Below are positions 17,808-26,021 of a DNA stretch of 64,000 nucleotides, in pieces (positions within the stretch are counted from its first letter, which is position 1; the number at the start of each line of letters is the position of its first letter). Where the stretch lies: contig CAYNJC010000005.1 in assembly GCA_964397565.1 (NCBI GenBank), forward strand, positions 1 through 64,000, given 5' to 3'. The DNA comes from JAPLST01 sp964397565. GTDB taxonomy: Bacteria > Auribacterota > UBA3054 > JAPLST01. The translations under genes were made by a program, and so were the position numbers. Below the pieces are notes generated by a model. It did no database searches. It saw only the letters and a list, made by a program, of their open reading frames with translations, and had not been told where the DNA came from.

Positions 17808-18572
17808 ATGCCCGACGACGTCCTCATATCCGCCCGCGATCTGACCACTGGCTATGGTGAACAGATCATCCACGAGCATCTCTCGTTCGAGGTGCGCCGT
17901 GGCGAGATTTTTGTGGTGGTCGGTGTGAGCGGCTGCGGCAAGAGCACTTTGCTGCGCCACCTGATCGGCCTGCAACAGCCGCTTGCCGGCGAAGTCTGGC
18001 TGGATGGCGAAAACCTGACCGCCAGCAGTGGCGCGGCCCGCACGCGCATCTTGCGCAAGTTCGGCGTGCTGTTCCAATCCGGCGCACTGTTTGGCTCACT
18101 CACCCTGGCCGAGAACATCGAGTTGCTGCTGGATGAATACACCCGCCTGCCGCAGGCAACCAAAGAGGTGATTACGCGCATCAAACTGGCGCTGGTCAAT
18201 CTGAGCGGCTATGAGAATTACCTGCCCTCGCAGATCAGCGGCGGGATGAAAAAGCGCGCCGGCCTGGCGCGCGCCATGGCGCTCGATCCGCTCTTGCTCT
18301 TTTTCGATGAGCCGTCGGCCGGGCTCGACCCGATTTCCTCGGCTGAACTCGATCGCCTGATCCTGCAGCTCAACACCAGTCTCGGCGCCACAATCGTGAT
18401 CGTGACCCACGAGCTGGCCAGCATTTTCGCGGTGGCGCAGCGCGTCATCATGCTCGACAAGGACAGCAAAGGCATTCTTGCTGAAGGCCGCCCGGCCGAT
18501 TTGCGCGATCACGCCACCAATCCCGTCGTGCATGCGTTCTTCAACCGCGAATTACTTTCAGCCGCACCATGA
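17808..18572 (+). CDS. mlaF: MlaF-type ABC transporter ATPase
   Basis: 254 residues, starting six bases after mlaE. Walker A GVSGCGKSTLL (about residues 38-48), Q-loop FQSGALFGSLT, signature QISGGMKKRAGLARAM, Walker B LLLFFDEPSAGLDP and the H-loop VTHELASIF are all present. The SGGMKKR version of the signature is characteristic of the Mla/Ttg2/YrbF subfamily. It drives the MlaE permease. Confidence 0.95.
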   Translation: MPDDVLISARDLTTGYGEQIIHEHLSFEVRRGEIFVVVGVSGCGKSTLLRHLIGLQQPLAGEVWLDGENLTASSGAARTRILRKFGVLFQSGALFGSLTLAENIELLLDEYTRLPQATKEVITRIKLALVNLSGYENYLPSQISGGMKKRAGLARAMALDPLLLFFDEPSAGLDPISSAELDRLILQLNTSLGATIVIVTHELASIFAVAQRVIMLDKDSKGILAEGRPADLRDHATNPVVHAFFNRELLSAAP

Positions 18573-18584
18573 CAAGGACTCCTT

Positions 18585-19490
18585 ATGGCCAATGAAGCCC
18601 GCACCTTTCGCGTCGGCGTGTTCCTCCTGGTTGGCATCCTCCTGCTGGTTGCGGTGGTGATGCTCTTTTTCGCCAGCCGCTATTTCAGTGACACGCGCCG
18701 CTACGTCACCTACTTTTCCGAGAGCATTCAAGGGCTGGATCGCAACGCGCCGGTCAAATTCAGCGGGTTGCAGGTCGGGCGCGTCAGCGCCATTCGGATC
18801 GCGCCCGACGGCAAGTTGATTGAAGTCGTGCTGGACATTAATCGCACGTTTAAGGTCAACCGCGCGGCCCTGGTGGCGCGTCTGCAGAATGTCAATATTT
18901 CCGGAATCAAGTATATCGAGCTCTCGTTGCGCGACGGGCGCGCGCGGCTTGAACCGAAGTTGGACTTCAAAACCGATCTGCTCGTTATTCCCTCATATCC
19001 CGCGGCGCAGATGTTTGATATCCTCGACACGTTGAACAAGCAACTACTCAGCGTCGACACCCATCGCATTTCCGCGGGCATGGTCGCCGCCCTTCAGCAG
19101 ATCAACACCTTTTTCGACACCAACACCTGGCAGCCGATCTTTGGCCAGTTGCGCACCACCATCGCCACCGCCGACCGCATCAGCAAAGAACTCGATGGCT
19201 ACATCACCGCCGGCAGCGTGTCCAACTTGATTGCCGACGCCAACGCCACCATGCAACGCGTGCGCTCGATCAGTGAGCGCATCAAGCCGGACGAGGTGGA
19301 TCGCCTGCTGCGCGAACTGACCGGCCTGACCGCACGGCTGAACTCCAGCGTCTACGCCATCGAAAGCAATCTGCAGCCGATGCTGCAGGACATGCAGCAG
19401 ACCATGGATAATCTGCGCTCATTCAGCGAGGCGCTCAAAACGCGGCCGTCGCAAACAATGTTTGGTCAACCTGTCAAACGGGAGCAATAA
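18585..19490 (+). CDS. mlaD: MlaD/MCE family substrate-binding protein
   Basis: 301 residues, 12 bp after mlaF. One N-terminal membrane helix (about 10-28, VGVFLLVGILLLVAVVMLFF) is followed by the MCE domain (about 38-115), with GLDRNAPVKFSGLQVGRVSAI and NVNISGIKYIEL, then a long helical, probably coiled-coil C-terminal region. MCE rings form the periplasmic lipid channel above the MlaE/F complex. Its stop codon overlaps the start of the next gene by one base. Confidence 0.93.
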   Translation: MANEARTFRVGVFLLVGILLLVAVVMLFFASRYFSDTRRYVTYFSESIQGLDRNAPVKFSGLQVGRVSAIRIAPDGKLIEVVLDINRTFKVNRAALVARLQNVNISGIKYIELSLRDGRARLEPKLDFKTDLLVIPSYPAAQMFDILDTLNKQLLSVDTHRISAGMVAALQQINTFFDTNTWQPIFGQLRTTIATADRISKELDGYITAGSVSNLIADANATMQRVRSISERIKPDEVDRLLRELTGLTARLNSSVYAIESNLQPMLQDMQQTMDNLRSFSEALKTRPSQTMFGQPVKREQ

Positions 19491-20122
19491 TGCCGACCTG
19501 CTTTTCTCGCCCAAGTATCTGGCTGAGTGTCGTGGCGCTGCTGCTGCACGGCTGTGGTTCGTTGGTCAAACAGCCCGCCGCGGAGATCGTCTATTACCAG
19601 CTCGATTATCTGCCGCCTCGGCCAACCAGCGCTGCGCCGGTGCCGCAGACCATCATGATCTGGCCGATCCGCATCGCCGCGGAATATGACCGCGATGCCC
19701 TGGTGTACCGCGACGAGCAACACCGCGCGGGCCTGTACGCCTATGATCAGTGGATCGCCAGTCCGGCCAAGCAAATGACCGAGAAACTCGTGCGTGACTT
19801 CGAGGCCGCGCGTATCTTCCAAGCCGTCTTTACCGCCGGTGCGTTTCAGAAGCCCGACTACGCCCTCTATGGCAATATTCGCGAGCTGGGCGAACGCCGC
19901 GAGAACGACGCCCGCTTTGGCGCGGTCGCCGTGTCGTTTACGCTGACCCACGTGCGCAGCGAGGCCGCCACCCCGACGATTGTCTTTCAGCACGAATATG
20001 TCCGCCGTGTGAAATGTGCCGACGACAGCCGTCAAGCACTGGTCGCCGCCCTGTGCACCGCCGTGCACCAGGCCGTCAGCAATCTCGTCGGCGATGTGCG
20101 CGCCGCCGTGCAAACGCCATGA
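19490..20122 (+). CDS. Transport-associated outer membrane lipoprotein (PqiC/ABC auxiliary type)
   Basis: 210 residues. The start overlaps the mlaD stop (TAATG), implying translational coupling. The lipoprotein signal is VVALLLHGCGSL. The mature part, with YYQLDYLPP near residue 38 and IMIWPIRIAAEYDRDALVYR, resembles the ABC-type transport auxiliary lipoproteins (DUF330/PqiC-like) that accompany MCE systems. Position as fourth gene of an mlaEFD cluster supports this: it would dock the MCE complex at the outer membrane. Confidence 0.8.
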   Translation: MPTCFSRPSIWLSVVALLLHGCGSLVKQPAAEIVYYQLDYLPPRPTSAAPVPQTIMIWPIRIAAEYDRDALVYRDEQHRAGLYAYDQWIASPAKQMTEKLVRDFEAARIFQAVFTAGAFQKPDYALYGNIRELGERRENDARFGAVAVSFTLTHVRSEAATPTIVFQHEYVRRVKCADDSRQALVAALCTAVHQAVSNLVGDVRAAVQTP

Positions 20123-20352
20123 TCCACGCAATCTTTGTCTGGCCTCCCCACCGAGCTTGTCTCGGTGGAAGGGAAGATTGGGAAGAGCGCCGGCGCACTC
20201 GGGTTTTCTCAATCTTGTTCACCCACGGCGCAAGGCCGTGGGGGTCTTTGGATACCTACCCGCAGCACACCATTGCCAGTCATGATTTGGAGATGGTGCG
20301 CGGCGCCGGATCTGGCTCCGTAAATCCGCTCACCCCGCGCGAACAACCAACC
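20123..20352. repeat. Intergenic A/B palindrome module
   Basis: Hairpin A (CCCACCGAG...CTCGGTGG) at 20147-20168, spacer with AGATTGGGA ... TCTCAATCT, and hairpin B (CCCACGG...CCGTGGG) at 20222-20242 followed by GGTCTTT. It separates the mla operon from the protease gene; the hairpin and T-run could also serve as a terminator. Confidence 0.85.
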
Positions 20353-21468
20353 ATGCGCCGCCTGCTTGCACTGCTCCTCTTGCTAGGCTGCCTGCCTTGG
20401 CCGGCGGCAACCAACGCCGCGACCAATGCCCCGGTCGACATCCCCGCACCGCCCGCCGTGGCGCTGCCGGAGACGGTTCTGGATCAGATTGTGGTCGTGC
20501 GCGGCACGCAGGGCTCCGGCACCGGCTTCATCGCCGGCGCCGGCAGCAATACCTACTTGTACTCGAATGTGCATGTCTTGATGGGCAATCGTGGGATGAC
20601 GTTCACCAATAGCCGCGGCACGCGCTTCAAGCCGCTGGCATTTGAGGCGGCCAGCGATCGCGACCTGGTGCGCATCACCATCGCCAATCCGCCCGCGGAT
20701 GGGTTGCGAATCATTGAGCCGCGCGGCCTGCAGCAACCAGTCGTGGTCTGCGGTAATGCCGAGGGCGAAGAAGTGATGCGCCAAATCGGCGGACTGCTGG
20801 TCGGCATCGGCCCGGCCAAAGTGGAGACCAGCGCGAAATTTGTCAAAGGCCACAGTGGCAGTCCGATCCTGACCACCAACGGCGCCGTACTCGGCATCGC
20901 CACCTATGTGCGGCGCGCCAACACCGACTGGGTCAACACCAACACGCCTTTCACGGTTACGCGCCGCTTTGGCTATCGAGTTGACAACGTGCCCGGCTGG
21001 GTGCGGGTGCAACCAAAACGATTTGCGGACGAAGCCGGCCTGATTCAAGCGCGTGAAGCGCACTTGGAGACATTGACCGAGATGATCAGTCTGTGGGCCA
21101 ATAATCCGTATTGGATCGAATTGCCGCCGGAGGCCTTGCCGCAGGGCCTGCCGGAGTGGGTGCGGACACACAATCAATGGGTGGACGACAACAAGCGCCG
21201 AATGCGCACGGCGCGCGCGGACAGCAGTAAAGTGCGCGAGCTGACGCGCGATTTTCATCTCAAATTGAAAGGCGAGATCGAGGCGCTGAAAGCGGAAATC
21301 AACAAGCTCAAATACAAACCGCCGCCGCAATGGCATTTGCGCTTCTTTGCCAATTACTGGGCGGATCTCGATGAATGGCAGGCCAGCCTGCTGAAAGGCA
21401 TTGACTACCTGCAGACGCTGCACACCTCGTACGATCCGGTCGAACTCCGTAGTCAGGGCGGGAAGTGA
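20353..21468 (+). CDS. Secreted trypsin-like serine protease with C-terminal helical region
   Basis: 371 residues from ATG 20353; the longer in-frame frame overlaps the previous gene and the repeat. Signal peptide about 1-23 (LLALLLLLGCLPWPAATNA). The chymotrypsin-fold triad is visible: His in YSNVHVLMG, Asp in AASDRDLVRI, Ser in KGHSGSPIL. GTQGSGTGFIAG is the N-terminal beta-barrel start. After about residue 210 comes a Trp-rich, helical region with a probable coiled coil (KLKGEIEALKAEINKLKY). No PDZ domain is seen, unlike HtrA. Substrate unknown. Confidence 0.87.
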   Translation: MRRLLALLLLLGCLPWPAATNAATNAPVDIPAPPAVALPETVLDQIVVVRGTQGSGTGFIAGAGSNTYLYSNVHVLMGNRGMTFTNSRGTRFKPLAFEAASDRDLVRITIANPPADGLRIIEPRGLQQPVVVCGNAEGEEVMRQIGGLLVGIGPAKVETSAKFVKGHSGSPILTTNGAVLGIATYVRRANTDWVNTNTPFTVTRRFGYRVDNVPGWVRVQPKRFADEAGLIQAREAHLETLTEMISLWANNPYWIELPPEALPQGLPEWVRTHNQWVDDNKRRMRTARADSSKVRELTRDFHLKLKGEIEALKAEINKLKYKPPPQWHLRFFANYWADLDEWQASLLKGIDYLQTLHTSYDPVELRSQGGK

Positions 21469-21553
21469 GGTGCCGGCGCGTGGGCATCCGGTATGTGCCG
21501 CCAAGCAGTGCGGGCTTGGATAGAGCGAATTTTGCCCTTGCAGCGCAGCCCTT

Positions 21554-21582
21554 TTGACGTTTTCGGCCGTTTTTGCTATACT
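21554..21582 (+). promoter_or_regulatory. Promoter of thrS, no room for a leader RNA
   Basis: TTGACG (21554-21559), a 17-bp spacer and TATACT (21577-21582). The first ATG of thrS is 11 bases after the -10 box, so the 5-prime untranslated region would be about 4-5 nt. There is no space for a thrS operator hairpin or T-box. Confidence 0.85.
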
Positions 21583-21593
21583 ATCCGCCTTGT

Positions 21594-23366
21594 ATGAATA
21601 TGTTTGACGACCAGAACTATCGTGAACGCTTTTGGCATACGGCCAGCCACATCATGGCGCAGGCTGTGGCCGAGCTGTTTCCGCACGCCAAGCTGGCGAT
21701 CGGCCCGGCCATCGCGTCCGGCTTCTATTATGATTTCGACGTGCCGCAGCCGTTCACGCCGGAAGACTTGGCCAAGATTGAGGCGCGCATGCGCGAGATT
21801 GTCGCGCAAGACCTGCCGCTAGTGCAGGAATCCTGGCCGCGCGCCCAGGCACTCGAGTACTTCAAGAAGCACCAGGCGCCCTACAAAGTCGAACTGATCG
21901 ACGCCATTCCCGACGCGCAGATTTCGATCTTCAAGCACGGCCCGTTTCTCGACTTGTGCCGCGGGCCGCATCTGCCCAGCACGGGCGCGGTCAAAGCGGT
22001 CAAATTGTTGTCGGTCGCCGGCGCGTATTGGCGCGGCGATGAAAAACGCCAGATGCTGCAACGCATCTACGGCACCGCCTATCCGGACGAGGCCATGCTG
22101 CAGCAGGAATTGGCGCGCATCGAGGAAGCCCAACGGCGCGATCACCGCCGCCTTGGCCAGGAACTCGATCTGTTCAGTTTCCACGAAGAGATCGGCCCCG
22201 GCTTGGCGCTGTGGCATCCCAAGGGCGGCATTGTCCGCAATGAAATTGAGAGCTACTGGCGCGCCGCACATTATGGCGCCGGCTACCAGCTGGTCTACTC
22301 GCCGCATATCGGCAAAGCCAATTTGTGGGAGACCAGCGGCCACCTCGACTTCTACCGCGAAAGCATGTATGCGCCGGTCGAAGTGGACGAGGACGAGTAT
22401 TTCATCAAACCGATGAACTGCCCGTTCCACATTTTGATTTATAAAAATGCCCTGCGTTCCTACCGCGAATTGCCAATGCGCTGGGCCGAGCTCGGCACGG
22501 TCTACCGCTACGAGCGCAGCGGCGTGCTGCACGGCCTGCTGCGCGTGCGCGGCTTCACCCAGGACGACGCCCACATCATTTGCCGGCCGGACCAGATGGA
22601 AGCCGAGCTGCAGCGCGCCCTGCGCTTCTGCCTCGAGATGCTGCGCGCCTTTGGCTTCGAGCAATTTCACGTCTTTGTCTCGACCCAGCCGAAGGGCAAG
22701 TGCGTCGGCGAGCCGGAACGCTGGGACGCGGCCCAGCGCGCCTTGATCAAGGTCGTGCAGGCCGAACAGCTGCCGTTCGACATAGACGAGGGCGGCGGCG
22801 CCTTTTACGGCCCGAAAATCGACATTAGAATCGCCGATGTCCTGCAGCGCGAATGGCAGTGCTCGACGATCCAATTTGACTTCAACCTGCCGGAACGGTT
22901 CGACATGACCTTCATCGGCGAGGATGGCAAGGAGCACCGGCCATACATGATTCACCGCGCGCTGCTGGGCGCGATCGAGCGCTTCTTCGCCGTGCTGCTC
23001 GAAAACTGCGGGGGGCATTTTGCGCTCTGGCTCGCGCCGGAGCAGGTCCGCATCATCCCGGTCAAGGATGCCCACATTGCCTATGCACAGCAGGTCTGCA
23101 TGGCCTTGACGGCCCGCAACCTGCGCGCTCATGTGGATGAAACCAACCGACCCATGGGCGCCAAGATTCGTGCGGCGACGCTCGACAAGGTGCCTTATGC
23201 CGTAGTCGTGGGCGCCAAGGAAATGGCCGAGAACCGCGTGGCGGTTCGGCTGGCCAACGGCCAGCAAGTGCCGCCGATGGAGCTTGATGAATTTGTCACG
23301 CGGGTGTGCGCAGAGCGCGACACACGTGCCCGGCAGAGTGCCTGGGCGCAGCACCCCGCCGCGTAA
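21594..23366 (+). CDS. thrS: Threonyl-tRNA synthetase lacking the TGS domain
   Basis: 590 residues from ATG 21594 (an alternative ATG lies at 21600). It begins directly at the editing domain: HTASHIMAQAV holds the HxxxH motif (about residue 13). The core follows with MNCPFHI (zinc Cys), motif 2 TVYRYERSG...VRGFTQDDAH, motif 3 HRALLGAIERFFAVLLE and the anticodon-binding domain (about 480-590). E. coli ThrRS is 642 residues with an N-terminal ~60-residue TGS domain, missing here: a stop codon lies in frame at 21555, and only 125 bp separate this from the previous gene. It charges tRNA-Thr. First gene of the thrS-infC-rpmI-rplT block. Confidence 0.96.
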   Translation: MNMFDDQNYRERFWHTASHIMAQAVAELFPHAKLAIGPAIASGFYYDFDVPQPFTPEDLAKIEARMREIVAQDLPLVQESWPRAQALEYFKKHQAPYKVELIDAIPDAQISIFKHGPFLDLCRGPHLPSTGAVKAVKLLSVAGAYWRGDEKRQMLQRIYGTAYPDEAMLQQELARIEEAQRRDHRRLGQELDLFSFHEEIGPGLALWHPKGGIVRNEIESYWRAAHYGAGYQLVYSPHIGKANLWETSGHLDFYRESMYAPVEVDEDEYFIKPMNCPFHILIYKNALRSYRELPMRWAELGTVYRYERSGVLHGLLRVRGFTQDDAHIICRPDQMEAELQRALRFCLEMLRAFGFEQFHVFVSTQPKGKCVGEPERWDAAQRALIKVVQAEQLPFDIDEGGGAFYGPKIDIRIADVLQREWQCSTIQFDFNLPERFDMTFIGEDGKEHRPYMIHRALLGAIERFFAVLLENCGGHFALWLAPEQVRIIPVKDAHIAYAQQVCMALTARNLRAHVDETNRPMGAKIRAATLDKVPYAVVVGAKEMAENRVAVRLANGQQVPPMELDEFVTRVCAERDTRARQSAWAQHPAA

Positions 23367-23387
23367 TCCCCACACCCGGAGATCGTC

Positions 23388-23933
23388 ATCGCGCGCATTC
23401 AGTACCAAGTCGACAAGATTCGTATCAACGAACAGATCAAGTATCACGCCAAGGAAGTGCGCCTGATTGCGGAGGACAAGCAATTGGGGGTTGTACCGGT
23501 CGAGCGCGCGCTCGAAGAAGCCGCGCGGCGTGAGTTGGATCTGGTGGAAGTGGCGCCCAACGCCCAGCCGCCCGTCTGCAAAATCATGAACTATGGCAAG
23601 TTCCGGTTCGAGCAGACCAAGCGCGAGCGCGATGCCCGCCATCACAGCCATCAGGTCAAGACCAAGGAAGTCAAGATCCGCCCCAGCATCAGCGAACATG
23701 ATTATGCGACCAAGCAGGAACATGCGCTCGGCTTTTTGAAGGAAGGCCACCGGGTGAAACTGACCTGCTTCTTCCGCGGGCGCGAGAATGCGCACCACGA
23801 ACTGGGCGTCGCGCTGGTCAACCGCTTCATTGGCGAAGTCAAGGAATATGGCGCGGTCGAAACGCCCGGCAAGCAGTTCGGCAACATTTTTACGGCGGTG
23901 CTCGGACCGGTCAAAGCGAAAGTTAGTAAATAA
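23388..23933 (+). CDS. infC: Translation initiation factor IF-3 (AUC start)
   Basis: 181 residues when started at ATC 23388. There is no ATG in frame between the thrS stop and the conserved N-domain; GGAG (23378-23381) lies six bases before ATC 23388, and IARIQYQVDKIRINEQI is the normal IF-3 beginning. A GTG at 23457 would cut off 23 conserved residues. Both domains are complete (linker PPVCKIMNYGKFRFEQTKRERDARHH; C-domain KEVKIRPSISEHDYATKQ). Non-AUG start codons on infC are a known autoregulation device, because IF-3 rejects them on the ribosome. The frame is the same as thrS after a 21-bp gap. Confidence 0.93.
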   Translation: MARIQYQVDKIRINEQIKYHAKEVRLIAEDKQLGVVPVERALEEAARRELDLVEVAPNAQPPVCKIMNYGKFRFEQTKRERDARHHSHQVKTKEVKIRPSISEHDYATKQEHALGFLKEGHRVKLTCFFRGRENAHHELGVALVNRFIGEVKEYGAVETPGKQFGNIFTAVLGPVKAKVSK

Positions 23934-23948
23934 CGAGGAGATGCTTTT

Positions 23949-24146
23949 ATGCCAAAACAAAAAACACGCAAGGCCGTCAGCAAGCGGTTCAAAATAACCA
24001 AGGGCGGCAAAGTGCTGCGCACCACGGCCAGTCGGCGCCACATGGCGACTGGCAAGACGCGCAAGCGCAAGCGGCAACTGCGCGGCAGTGCCCTGGCCAG
24101 CCCGGCGGATAGTTTAAACATGAAAAAAATGGTGCCGTACGGGTAA
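23949..24146 (+). CDS. rpmI: 50S ribosomal protein L35
   Basis: 65 residues, highly basic, starting MPKQKTRKAVSKRFKITKGGKVLR and ending in the usual KMVPYG. GAGGAG lies eight bases before the ATG. Normal length and position between infC and rplT. Confidence 0.97.
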   Translation: MPKQKTRKAVSKRFKITKGGKVLRTTASRRHMATGKTRKRKRQLRGSALASPADSLNMKKMVPYG

Positions 24147-24189
24147 TTCTGGCCACCCGACGACGTAATCCAGCAACAGGAGCTTTCCT

Positions 24190-24540
24190 ATGCCAAGAGC
24201 CACCAATGGTCCGGCGTCACGCCGGCGTAAGAATCGTTTGTTCAAGCAGACCAAGGGTAATTTCGGCGGCCGCAAAAATCTATTGCGCACCGCCACCGAA
24301 ACCTTGAATCGCGGCATGGCCTATGCCTTCCGGCATCGCCGCCAGTTCAAGCGCACCCAGCGCGGTCTGTGGATCACCCGCATCGGCATCGCCGCCAAAG
24401 ACAACGGCATGTCGTACAACACCTTCATCAGCGGGCTGAAAAAGGCCAACGTCGTGCTGGATCGCAAGATGTTGTCCGGCTTGGCGATTGAAGACAACGC
24501 CGCCTTTCAGACCTTGTGCGCAATGGCCAAAGGCGCGTAA
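24190..24540 (+). CDS. rplT: 50S ribosomal protein L20
   Basis: 116 residues, starting MPRATNGPASRRRKNRLFKQTKGNFGGRKNL-type basic helix; later RQFKRTQRGLWITRIG and NGMSYNTFISGLKKANVVLDRKMLSGLAI are classical L20. AGGAG lies eight bases upstream. L20 binds 23S rRNA early in assembly and in some bacteria represses rpmI-rplT; no pseudoknot leader could be confirmed here. Confidence 0.97.
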   Translation: MPRATNGPASRRRKNRLFKQTKGNFGGRKNLLRTATETLNRGMAYAFRHRRQFKRTQRGLWITRIGIAAKDNGMSYNTFISGLKKANVVLDRKMLSGLAIEDNAAFQTLCAMAKGA

Positions 24541-24829
24541 CCCAGATCCGGCGATGCGTGCAAGGTGATTGCTGCAAGGTCGATGACTGAGGTGAGTGCG
24601 CTTGTGGATGTGATGTGGCTAGGCGATGGGTGCCCCAAGGGGGCAGGGCATGCCAGCCCAGGGCAACGTCCTGGGTATCGGCGTATCCCGTGCATTCCCG
24701 CCCTGTCGGGGCGGGGGTAATCAAGGTGGTCGTGCTGCCATTGCACCTGCCGTTCAATGTTGACTGTTTGATTTAGGATTGCCTGCTGCTACAATCGCAA
24801 ATCAAAATCTGTACTTTGTAAATTCCGCC
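24541..24829. repeat. Intergenic hairpins and pheS promoter
   Basis: Hairpins CCCAGGGCAACGTCCTGGG (about 24658-24676) and CCCGCCCTGTCGGGGCGGG (about 24700-24718) form a palindrome family, a weaker relative of which is seen at about 34000-34022. Downstream, TTGATT (24768-24773), a 16-bp spacer and TACAAT (24790-24795) make a plausible promoter for pheS, giving a ~28-nt leader without a Shine-Dalgarno. Confidence 0.65.
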
Positions 24830-25891
24830 ATGCTCACCACCCTCGTCACGCGCCTGTCCAAACTGCAAGACGCGGCCTGCGCCGCGATTGCGGCCGCCGC
24901 CGCCTTGAAAGAGCTGGAGGCCTTGGACGCCCAGTATCTTGGGCGCAAAGGCGCGCTGGCGCAGTGCATGGGCGCGATGAAAGACCTCAGCGCGGCGGAC
25001 AAGCCCGCCCTCGGCAAAGCCGCCAATGACGCCAAGGCGGCCATTACCGCCGCGCTCGAAGCGCGCCGCGCCGCGCTGCTCGATGCCGCTGACGCCCAGT
25101 CCTGCACCCAGGATGCCCTGGATGTTACCCTGCCTGGGCGCGCCCGCAGACAAGGCGGCGCGCATCCGCTGGCCCAGACCCTGCGCGAAATGCTCGACAT
25201 TTTTCAGCGGCTTGGGTTCGCCATTGAGGAGGGGCCGGAGATCGAGGACGAATGGCACAATTTTGATGCGCTGAACATTCCCGCAACACATCCCGCGCGC
25301 GATGTGCAGGACACGTTTTTTATCAAGGCTGCGCCGGCTGCGGATCCGCGTGCGGGCCGCTATATCCTGCGCACGCACACCTCGCCGGTGCAGGCCCGCG
25401 TGATGCAACAAACCAAGCCGCCGCTGCGGTTCGTCGCGCCCGGCCGCGTCTATCGCAATGAACGGATTGATGCGTCACATTACTCGATCTTTCATCAGGT
25501 CGAAGGCTTGTACGTTGACCGCGCGGTCAGCTTTGCCCAACTAAAAGGCACCTTGCTCGATTTTGCGCACGCCTACTACGGCCCACAGGTCAAGCTGCGT
25601 TTCCGCCCGGGCTACTTTCCGTTCACCGAGCCGAGCGCGGAAGTGGACATCACCTGCAGTGTTTGCCGCGGCACAGGCTGTAGCGTCTGCAAACAGACCG
25701 GCTGGGTCGAAATTCTCGGCGCCGGCATGGTCCATCCAAATGTGTTTCGCGCCGTGGGCTATGACCCCGACGAGGTCACCGGGTTCGCCTTTGGCATGGG
25801 GGTCGAGCGCATTGCAATATTGAAATATGGCATTGACGACATCCGCCTCTTTTACGAAAACGATCTGCGCTTCCTGACCCAATTTTCGTAA
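24830..25891 (+). CDS. pheS: Phenylalanyl-tRNA synthetase alpha subunit
   Basis: 353 residues from ATG 24830. N-terminal coiled coil (about 1-90) with LGRKGALAQCMGAMKDLS, then the class II core: HPLAQTLREMLDIFQRLGF, RTHTSPVQARVM (motif 1 region), VYRNERIDASHYSIFHQVEGL (motif 2) and FGMGVERIAILKYGIDDIRLFYENDLRFL (motif 3). A CSVCRGTGCSVCKQTGW insert precedes EILGAGMVHP, as in many bacterial PheS. PheT, its obligate partner, usually follows directly; here a convergent subtilase gene follows, so pheT must lie elsewhere. Confidence 0.96.
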   Translation: MLTTLVTRLSKLQDAACAAIAAAAALKELEALDAQYLGRKGALAQCMGAMKDLSAADKPALGKAANDAKAAITAALEARRAALLDAADAQSCTQDALDVTLPGRARRQGGAHPLAQTLREMLDIFQRLGFAIEEGPEIEDEWHNFDALNIPATHPARDVQDTFFIKAAPAADPRAGRYILRTHTSPVQARVMQQTKPPLRFVAPGRVYRNERIDASHYSIFHQVEGLYVDRAVSFAQLKGTLLDFAHAYYGPQVKLRFRPGYFPFTEPSAEVDITCSVCRGTGCSVCKQTGWVEILGAGMVHPNVFRAVGYDPDEVTGFAFGMGVERIAILKYGIDDIRLFYENDLRFLTQFS

Positions 25892-26021
25892 CCATCCCTT
25901 TGCATGACTGCCCTTGACCGCGCATCCTTCACGATCACGGTCAGCAGGTTGATCCTCATCGATCCAGTCAGTATCTGACACCCGTTCCGCTCCGCATGCT
26001 GCCGGTAGCATGGGCGTACCG

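Noticed and set aside
21470..21593. A frameshifted TGS domain upstream of thrS
   Set aside because: Only 125 bp separate the genes, too short for the ~180 bp needed, and the consensus promoter occupies the space.
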